From Miscanthus floridulus (Eukaryota > Streptophyta > Magnoliopsida > Poales > Poaceae), in NCBI RefSeq assembly GCF_019320115.1, contig NC_089586.1, positions 558,001 to 622,000 on the forward strand: a stretch of 64,000 nt of DNA, read 5' to 3'. A model generated the notes under the pieces. The model was not told where the DNA came from, did no database searches, and saw nothing but the letters and a program-made list of their open reading frames with translations. Shown here piece by piece: positions 56,400 through 64,000 of the stretch (positions within the stretch are counted from its first letter, which is position 1; each line of letters starts with the position of its first letter). Position numbers and translations under genes: made by a program.

Positions 56400-58287
56400 T
56401 GCTAAACTATTTATACTTTACAAGCTATTAGGGTTGCCCGGCGCCATCTGCTGTTAGTGCGACCAGCGAAGGCATGGGCTACTCACTCCCCGATTGGATG
56501 ACATTTGGCTCGGTTGAAGGCGGGGCGATGTCCACTTCCGACCTAGGCTCCGCGCCATCCATAGGCTAGGTGATGTTCCCCTAACGCATGCTTCCAGCCA
56601 TGTCCTCATGGCGGGCATCCATCACCCACTATGTAGAGACTTACTCTGCCACCAACCTTGCGTGCGGTAGCAAGCTCTCCCCGAGCGATTGGATGTCCTC
56701 TGTGCTCAAGCCATCGGCATACCCGCTACAGATAGTGGCGAAGTCTAGGTTCGGGTGCTACGTCGCATCGAAGTCAACACCCCTAATGCTCCGTAGAACA
56801 ACCCGTGTGTGATGAGGGCCCGGATCTCATCTGGAACCTTCGCCAGCTAGATGGCGGGCGTGCTAGTACTTGGCGCCAATCCAAAGACCTCCGAAATGAC
56901 AAGCTAGGCAACATTATGTATCTGGTCAAGTTCCCCCTCGAGAGCATGTCGCTCTTCAAGGGACTTGGCCAGCGCCTCCACATTTTGGCCAGAAGTCGCC
57001 TTGGTCGTCTCCAGGTCCCGCTCTAATGATTCCACCTTTCCACCTAGCTCTGGAAGAAGGGCGACCAGCTTAGAAACAAGCTAAAGGAAGAAAGCACCAT
57101 GATGAAAAACCAAAAAGGCATGGACTGAGGTGGAAGTTCTTGAGGGCGGAGAGTCCCTCCGCCTACCGGGCCACCTGCTCACGTAGCTAGGCGTTCGCCT
57201 CCTCCATCCCCATCACCCGGCTTCGAAGCACGAGCACTTCCTGGACTGCCTCCGACCGAGCCTTTCACTCTGACTCTAGGGCCTTTCGCGTCGACTCCAA
57301 GGTGTTTCGCTCCAACTCCAGGATGTTTTGCTCTGACTCAAGGGTCTCTAGGGATTTTTGGAGCGCCGCCTCGGTGTCTGCCAGGGATTTCCGTAGCTTC
57401 GCCTAGTAGGCCTTTGCCACCTCAAGCCCCTGTTCGGCGGCGATTGCCCGCTCCGCCGTGAGTTGCACTACCGCCCGCGCCTCTGTCGCCTCGGCTGCCT
57501 AGTCTTGGGACTCACAACGAGCGGACTCTAGCTGACGCTCGAGCTTGACCATCCGGGCATGCTCCATCCAGAGGAAACATGACTTGTGGGATGACCTCTC
57601 CTATAGACCCTATGAAAACAGAAGCCAACATGCTGAGGCAACCAACAAGAGACTAAGAGGTCAAGGGCAAGCATGGGAAACTCACCTCCATGGCAAGCTG
57701 TAGGTCAACCTTGACCAACTGCTGGATGGACTTAACCCACTCCTAGGCATCCTCAAGCTTCACCGACAGCTTGGTGAGATCGAACTCCATGGTGAGTCCT
57801 CTCCCACCAAGGATGTCCTAGAGCTGACACTCCTAGGAATCTCGAAGGATGAACCGAACCTTTGATGGGTCCTTAGGGCAGGGCCACTCCAAGTCACCCT
57901 CCTCTAGCCTGCTAGAGGGCCCAGCCTCTGACCGAACCACCGCCAGCTCCCACGCCGGTGTTGGTAGCTCCACCATGTCATCCGCTTCATCGTCGAAAGG
58001 GATCTCCACCACCTCAGTTTCATGGGCCACCGACGGGCGTTCCGACTCTGTCCTGGCCACGTCTCCCTCTAACACCTTTAGCTCCGACCATGAGGGTGAG
58101 CCATGTAGCCCTCCGCCTGGCAAGGTAGGGAGCTCGGTCTCCCTCTCCTCTTTCGCCGTAGCCGGTGGAGGAGGGGACGCAAGGGACACCTCCGGCAAAG
58201 CCTCCGCCATCACCACCGGGATCACCGCCACCACCGTCGCCGTCGTTGCCACCGTACTAGCAATCGACCCAGGGAGCACCACCCCTA
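56400..58287 (-). pseudogene. antisense ORF region of Tat-like element, coiled-coil
   Basis: On the minus strand an acidic, Pro/Glu-rich segment (57833-58287; VEIPFDDEADDMVELPTPAW, LEWPCPKDPSKVRFILRDS) is followed by EFDLTKLSVKLEDA and VKSIQQLVKVDLQLAME. Alanine/glutamate heptads (SLETLESEQNILELERNTLE, near 57300) and VPDEIRALITHGLFYGALGV (near 56800) come after. Stops interrupt each. Antisense ORFs of this kind are known in Tat-lineage elements; their function is uncertain. Confidence 0.5.
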
Positions 58288-58898
58288 GAAGGGAACATGG
58301 TAAAACCCCTTGCATGCCTCTAGGTATTAACAGTGTGGTAGGCATCGATGTCTGCCATACCTGAAGAAGACAACACAACCTCCCATGTGCATCTGACATT
58401 CAACAGTATTATGGGCGCCTACCATCATCTTGTATCCATCGTCGTGGGCAACAAGGCTTAGTAGCATATATACTCTCTTCCTCTCACTTATATGGCCATC
58501 CCCTTCATCTATAAAAGGGGATGCGCTCTCTCCCAATAGGGAGATTCATTAGATTGATCAAGTTCATTAGTACACAATAGCAGAACCACTAGGTTCAAAC
58601 CACGAGCACACGCTCGAACACTTTGCACATAGCGGAGCTCCCGTCGCTCTTGATCCCTCTAACTAGAGTCTGACTGGACCTCTTGTACCCTCCATCTTTC
58701 TAATTCTCGTTTCTAACCCCATTGCAAACTTTGAGCACCGAGGCTCAGGAATAAAGTCACCGACTAACTCAAACTGAACGTAGGGCACATTGCCTGAACT
58801 AGTATAAAATCCTATGTCATTGAGTGCTAGGCCACCTCCGATCACAACGTATGACAAAACTATAAATATTTATGTGTTGGTCACTTTCTGCACCGACA
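58288..58898 (+). repeat. truncated 3' LTR of Tat-like element
   Basis: It matches 53516-54116 but lacks the first 730 bp of the LTR. The junction with interior sequence (GAAG|GGAACATGG) indicates a deletion spanning the pol end and LTR start. It ends CACCGACA before CTTTG. Confidence 0.85.
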
Positions 58899-58903
58899 CT
58901 TTG

Positions 58904-59086
58904 TGTGTTCTTTTTTATTGTCATGTGCGCTGCTATTGCAACTAAGATTGTTTAAATTGTTGTCGGGTATATAGGAGACCCGACGGGTGGGGTTTACCCA
59001 GCTAGGTGCGGGTCTGGGGAATTTTCTTATCCGCAACGGGTATGAGGATTTTGATGGGGCTATATTTTGCTGGTGGTGATACCAAT
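58904..59086. other. hAT-like fragment
   Basis: GTCGGGTATATAGGAGACCC and CAACGGGTATGAGGATTTTG resemble the subterminal CGGGTA-rich part of the hAT family at 50496. No ends are intact. Confidence 0.4.
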
Positions 59087-59920
59087 TGATGAGAATATCA
59101 CTTCTTCATCACACATAAGCCAAGGAGAGGAGGAGGACCAGCATGGGCATCCAATTCATCTTTCTCATGCTGGAGGCCCAGTCCAACTGAAATTGGAGCC
59201 TATCTCGGGTTACAGGACCAGTCTGCCTTAAACTGGTCACCCAGGACGCATCCGAACTCCGTTTTCGATGATCTACATATGGTTGGAAAGCTAATTTAAT
59301 AAGGAAACCAATGCAAGTAGTCTCACATCAAAAGCCTTTCATAATCAACAGGAATTGTCAAAACAAGTCAGCGTCCAGAATCTATCAGGGTGCTGCGACA
59401 CCGTCTTTTGGTCCGTTGGACCATGTATCGTGTTTGGGCCCATTAGGGGGCACATCCAGGGGGTGACACCCAAGACTCTATAAATAGCAGGCATCGCTCT
59501 CCTTAGGGTTTGGGTTTTGTTTAGTTCTTGATTTTCTCATGAAATAGGCATCGTTTTGCTGCAACTGTGCCGCCAAGGCTGCTTGCTGTGAACCAGGACC
59601 CTAGTTCTTGATCTTGTTCGCCTGTGACGATTAGTCCTTTCGAATAAAGACTTGAACTCCTTCTTGTTATCATAAGCGTCATATTTATTTGCAATTTTAG
59701 ATTGTGAGCATTCCATTCTTGCTTGTGTTCTCGATTTACTTGCAAGAAAGCCTTCTCGGCGAGGTCAATCGCGTTCGCGTGGTTGATAAGCAATGGAGCA
59801 ATGGTGTAACGGTTGCGGTGGTCTGAATTAGTCTTGGTTTGAAGCCTAGATCATGAACGTCGAGTCTCCACTAGTCGACGCTTATCATACCTTTCGAAAG
59901 ATCGGGCCTAGTCTACATCA
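59087..59920 (+). repeat. 5' LTR of chromovirus-like element
   Basis: It is matched by 63205-64000 over its full visible length. A TATA-like CTATAAATAGCAGGC lies near 59479. The end is placed at CTACATCA, just before the primer-binding site. Confidence 0.88.
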
Positions 59921-59922
59921 AG

Positions 59923-59935
59923 TGGTATCAGAGAC
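59923..59935 (+). promoter_or_regulatory. primer-binding site, tRNA-Met
   Basis: TGGTATCAGAGAC, complementary to the 3' end of initiator tRNA-Met for the first 11 bases, just after the 5' LTR. Confidence 0.85.
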
Positions 59936-61164
59936 CTTGTTGCCCGTTAGGTATAACTTTATTTTTCTCTTTATATTGTTACTATTTTTGCATTACCTAT
60001 AGTCCACAAAAAGCCAAAAAAATATACACCACCACATATTTCCTATCCTATAGCCTCGTTGTGCCATACAATTTCGTCTCTGTGTCGCGTGGTTGAGTTT
60101 GTGCCCTAGGTCAAGCTCTGGTCGCTGGTTTTAGATTGTTTTTAGTCCAGTTTGTGTTTTTCTATTTGTTTTTCATCATAATCCGTGAACATCTTCAAGT
60201 CTTGTTGTGTTTCCTTTATATCCATCAAACCCTAGTCCACACCATCTAATTTGTTATACTTGTCTTCACTGTTTCCATCAAATCCTTGTTGATGTGATGA
60301 ATTTTGTGCGCATTGTTCCTGTTTTATCCTCTAATTCGGAGTCAGTTCGTAAAACTGGTCTAGTTTTCACATATGAACTCGGATTTCGATGTTCCATATA
60401 TCAAAATTGATCAAAAAAATTCAGATCTGTCCATCCCCGGTCTTGTTGGGGTCGGAAATTTTTATTTTGGTCAAAAACTGGTCACAAGATCCTCTTTTCG
60501 TGGTCACAAGCATTTTATCGATTTTGAGCACGTCTTCTGAAATTTCCACAGGCCACATCTTTCACTTGTTTAAGCTAATATTTTCTGTGGTTACTTATTT
60601 TGTGCTCCTAAGTGAAGAAAAAATATCAAAAAATAAAATAAAAAGTCAAAGAATCCCAAAAAAACAACGACGGCCCAAAAATAGAGAAAAAAGAGAGGGA
60701 CAAAAGTGGAACAATATCTAGAGGAGCACATAGAGAGCGCCATTTGAGCTGTGTTTACGCGTGCTAATTTCTGCCTTGTTCCTAATCATATTCCTGCTGT
60801 TCACATCACTTAATACATCTGGTACTTAGACGTGAGTAGGCCAGCAACTAAGACAAGTACTTGGGATACTTATTCAGCTTTGCTATTCAGTTGTGAATTT
60901 TGCTATTCCTTGCTACTATATTGTGCATGTCCAAGCTCCACTTTCTTCTAACCAAGTACATGTTCTCCTTGCAACTGTTACACTCAAGCTACAATGGTAT
61001 CTCAGTCACTGACCGATTGCACCGCCTATTGCTTTGGTAAGAACACTTGTAAGAATCATGGTAAGACGCTTGAGAGTTAAGTGCCTTGTTTTTCTTTGTC
61101 CACAACCTAAGCAGTTGGTAGGGATAATACTATTTGTGTTGTCTTCTTCTTTCTACTAACCATG
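59936..61164 (+). other. untranslated leader of chromovirus-like element
   Basis: About 1.2 kb of AT-rich leader without supported ORFs. A basic 110-codon frame at 60389-60721 ends in a Lys/Gln-rich tail but has no family signal. Confidence 0.5.
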
Positions 61165-62250
61165 TTAGGAAAAGCGGAAGGCAGTGGCAAAGGAAATGGG
61201 GACACACCTACAGATTTCAATGACTGTGTTTCTAAGAATAAGCTTCATGTTGTTCTTGATGACAAGTTCAATGAGATCCTTCAACAAATCACCAACTTGG
61301 CCAAGAGGATTGAAGATGTTAAACAATGACATCTTGAACCACGTGCTGAAGATGATGATGGCGACGCGGAGGCTAAAGCCAAAGCTCAACGACGTGCTGA
61401 GGATGCACATAATCGTAATCGGTTGAACTTTAACCGACGCGGTATGGGAGTTAATAACCAAGGTAATAATGATCTTTCTCTAAAACCAAGTTTAAGATAC
61501 CTCCTTTTTCTGGTTCTGCTGATCCTAAAGCATATTTAGACTGTAGATAAAAAATTTAGCTCCCATCAAGTCCCTAAAGAATATAGAGTTAGACTTGCTA
61601 CTAGTGAGTTTACTAGTTTTGCTCTTTTCTGGTGGAATGATATTTGCAATAATGTTAATGCTAATGCTAATGCTCAAATACCTCAACCTAGACTGTACTT
61701 AAACGACGAATAAAATCAAGATTTATTCCCCCATCCTATCAGCGTGATATGCGATTAAAACTGCAATGTTTAAATCAAGGTACTAAGACTGTTGAGAATA
61801 TTATCAGGAGCTTTTAATTGGTCTAGCATGTAGTACCATACAAGAGGATGAAATGGATAAGTGTTCTAGATTTTTTGGAGGTTTGCGTCGTGAAATACAA
61901 GATGTTCTTAACTATAAATAATGGACTAGATTTTCCTAGTTATATCATTATGCTGTTAAAGCTGAAAGGGAAGTACAGGGACGACAACCTAGGCGTTCCA
62001 CTACTCCGTCCACTCCTTTACGTCCAACCGAGGTGAAGTAAATTTTCTGATGTGCAGACACCACCAGCGCTTGTAAAGAAGAGTTCTTCTATCACACCTT
62101 CTTCCTAGTGGATCTGCTACACCTTCCTCTAGCAGCTCTTCTAAAATTGTTTGCCACCGCTGCAAGGGCATGGGACATATTGCTAAAGAATGCCCTAGCA
62201 AACACGCATATATTGCTACTAATGATAGGTGGGTATGCTAGTGCTAGTGA
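61165..62250 (+). pseudogene. gypsy gag with CCHC knuckle (broken)
   Basis: It starts MLGKAEGSGKGNGD at 61163-61165. Coiled-coil FNEILQQITNLAKRIEDVK is followed by a stop. The retrotransposon gag domain continues in shifting frames: VPKEYRVRLATSEFTSFALF, then WWNDICNNVNANANAQIPQ near 61620. The knuckle CHRCKGMGHIAKECP lies near 62155. Gag would form particles; stops and frameshifts make it non-functional. Confidence 0.78.
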
Positions 62251-62439
62251 TGAAGAGGAATGAATTTACACTTGCAACTGATCTTTATGCAGATAAATTT
62301 ACGGATAGTGCTGAAGATCCTGATGAGGCAATTGATAGTGTGACATGCACTGCAAACTACAAATCTATCCTTGTTCAGCATGTTTTGAGTACACAAGTTG
62401 AGCCAGTAGATAAGCTACAACGCCACAATTTATTTTAAA

Positions 62440-63006
62440 TGTTCCTCATTGTCAATAATTTTTGTGTTCGTGCTATAATTGATGGAGGGAGGCAGTAATA
62501 ACTTGGTAAGTTCTGAGCTTGTCAAGACCCTTGGTTTATCTACACGTGCTCTTCCATATTCATACCATGTTCAGTGGTTCAACAATAGTGGTAAGGCAAA
62601 GGTAACACAATCTGCTCATGTGTATTTTTCTATCGGATCATACCATGATTATGCTGATTTTGATGTCATGCCTATGCAAGCTTGTTCACTTTTGTTAGGC
62701 TGCCCTTGGCAATATGATAATAATGTTCTACATCATGGTAGGCAAAATAGATATACTTTTATATTTAAGGGAAAGACCATTGCTTTACTTCCTTTAACTC
62801 CTGCTAAAATTATGCAATATGAAAAGGAACTTGCTGAAAAGAAAAAGAAAGGTCATGATAAAGACTTTAGCAAACCAACAAATGAACCATCAAGTAACAT
62901 GAAAGAAGTTTTATTTGCTCTTAAATCTGTTCTTGCTGATCATGATGAACCTTGTTATGCTTTAACTTGTATATCGCCTATATGTTCACTTGGTCCTTGC
63001 TTCTAG
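62440..63006 (+). pseudogene. gypsy aspartic protease region
   Basis: CVRAIIDGG (62465-62491) is the protease active site context (Asp-Gly-Gly), followed in another frame by NNLVSSELVKTLGLSTRALP and FDVMPMQACSLLLGCPWQYD. The linker to RT (LTPAKIMQYEKELAEKKKKG) follows and stops at 63006. A small frame shift lies in the active-site loop near 62493. RT sequence does not follow. Confidence 0.75.
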
Positions 63007-63204
63007 TGTTATGGCTCTTGTTGGTACTAACCTTTTGTAGGAGGAGGATGAATTCCCAGCAGGAGAAGCCACCTATGGTAGCCGCCTTTGTGAAGGATTG
63101 TGCGCCAAGATGAACTCCTTCTTCCGGAGCCATCATTGCTTGTCATCCAATGGAGGAGACGATCTACTTTAGTCAAGGACGACTTCAATTCAAGAAAGGG
63201 AGAA

Positions 63205-64000
63205 TGATGATGACATCACTTCTTCATCACATACAAGCCAAGGAGAGGGGGAGGACCAGCATGGGCGTCCAATTCATCTTTCTCATGGTGGAGGCCCAGT
63301 CCAACTGAAGTTGGAGCCTATCTCGGGTTCCAGGACCAGTCTGCCTTAAACTGGTCACCCAGGACGCATCCGGACTCCATTTTCGACGATCTACATATGG
63401 TTGGAAAGCTAATTTAATAAGAAAGCCAATGCAAGTAGTCTCACTTCAAAATCCTTTTGGAATCAATAGGAATCAGTCAAAACAAGTCAGTGTCCAGAAT
63501 CTGTACCAGGGTGCTGTGACACCGTCTTTTTGTCCGTCAGACCATGTATCGTGTTTGAGCCCATTAGGGGGCACGTCTAGGGGGGTGACTCTCAAGACTC
63601 TATAAATAGCAGTCGGCACTCTCCTTAGGATTTGGGTTTTGTTTAGTTCTTGATTTTCCTCGTAAAACAGACATCGTTTTGCTGTAACTATGCCGCCAAG
63701 GCTGCTTGCTGTGAACCAGGGCCTCAGTTCTTGATCTTGTTCGCCTATGGCGAATTAGTCCTTTCGAATAAAGACTTGAACTCCTTCTTGTTATCTTAAG
63801 ACTCATATTTATTTAGCAATTTTAGATTGCGATCATCCATGTTCTTGCTTATATTCTCGATTCGCTTGTAGGAAAGCCTTCTCAGTGAGGTCAATCGTGT
63901 TCGCGTGGTTGATAACCAATGGAGTAGTGGTGTAACAGTTGCGAAGGTCCTGAATCAGTCTTGGTTTGAAGCCTAGATCATGAACTGTCGAGTCTCCACC
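63205..64000 (+). repeat. 3' LTR of chromovirus-like element, cut by window end
   Basis: It begins TGATGATGACATCACTTC and pairs with 59087. From the partner length about 25-40 bp should lie beyond the window. The target duplication on this side is not visible. Confidence 0.87.

Larger units (their letters stand above)
52787..58898 (+). mobile_element. Ty3/gypsy element, Tat-like, internally deleted
   Basis: The 5' LTR (52787-54116) has ends TGTCGG...CCGACA, and the whole element is flanked by perfect CTTTG duplications (52782-52786 and 58899-58903). The leader reads TTGGCGTCGTCCGTGGGGA, a primer-binding-site-like run. Broken gag is at about 54265-55817. The interior 55818-58280 lacks protease, RT and integrase but carries antisense coiled-coil coding. 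The 3' LTR is truncated at its 5' end (58288-58898), joined directly to interior sequence. Confidence 0.86.
59087..64000 (+). mobile_element. Ty3/gypsy element, chromovirus-like, RT and integrase missing
   Basis: The 5' LTR is 59087-about 59920, with tRNA-Met primer-binding site TGGTATCAGAGAC at 59923. Gag lies at about 61165-62250 and the protease region at about 62440-63006. A short C-terminal pol remnant (about 63010-63200) ends in a purine tract AAGAAAGGGAGAA before the 3' LTR at 63205, which runs past the window end. LTRs begin TGATGA, as in centromeric (CRM/CRR-type) and related chromoviruses; the lineage is an inference. RT, RNase H and the integrase core are absent, so it is deleted or naturally non-autonomous. 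Confidence 0.82.

Noticed and set aside
57833..58399. 188-codon minus-strand ORF considered as a host gene
   Set aside because: Its first part lies in the truncated LTR and the rest matches the layout of an antisense region inside a Tat-like retroelement.

Overview
This window looks like nuclear DNA of a grass, most likely an Andropogoneae species (sorghum, sugarcane or Miscanthus group). The evidence is GC-rich, third-position-biased coding exons, abundant Opie/Ji (SIRE-lineage) Ty1/copia elements, Tat-type and chromovirus-type Ty3/gypsy elements, Mutator-like elements (MULEs), Stowaway/Tourist/hAT-like MITEs and a grass tRNA-derived SINE. Most of the sequence is nested transposable elements. 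Three host gene loci are recognisable: a broken CYP86-type cytochrome P450 (14644-16491), an apparently intact two-exon PAP2/PAP9-type purple acid phosphatase (42311-45982, +), and an apparently intact four-exon secreted GH5 glycoside hydrolase (47300-49311, -).

Layout. 1-10506: a minus-strand SIRE-type copia element (gag, protease, integrase, PBS and 5' LTR; it runs off the left edge). A 4.9-kb non-coding LTR element (1633-6522) is inserted between its gag and protease. 10507-12817: the host of that copia element, the end of another non-coding LTR element with 3' LTR 12422-12817. 12818-17992: MITEs, a (TA)n tract and the P450 pseudogene, which carries a 235-bp solo LTR next to its heme-binding motif. 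17993-29888: nested MULEs. A gene-fragment-carrying outer MULE received a 9.1-kb coding MULE (19073-28150) inside its right terminal inverted repeat and a 0.9-kb MULE (28726-29647) further out. The 9.1-kb MULE encodes broken MULE transposase, plant-mobile-domain (PMD) and GRF zinc-finger genes, plus an open GRF-like gene, and holds a solo copia LTR. 29889-31406: MITEs. 31407-41142: a second complete member of the non-coding LTR family, split by a gag-only copia element (33994-40219). 41143-42300: a 32-bp C run and a Stowaway MITE. 42311-49311: the two intact genes, with a SINE between them. 49600-52441: a MITE, a hAT-type element carrying a copy of the DNA beside its own insertion site, and a large fold-back element. 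52787-58898: a Tat-type gypsy element with a truncated 3' LTR. 59087-64000: a chromovirus-like gypsy element lacking RT and integrase, whose 3' LTR runs off the right edge.

Target-site duplications were read directly for most insertions, so the nesting order is well supported. No CRISPR array, rRNA gene or free tRNA gene was seen. The strongest second-look items are the nested MULE complex with its transposase/PMD/GRF cargo, the hAT element with its locally captured, partly inverted flank, and the non-coding LTR family that lacks a recognisable primer-binding site.
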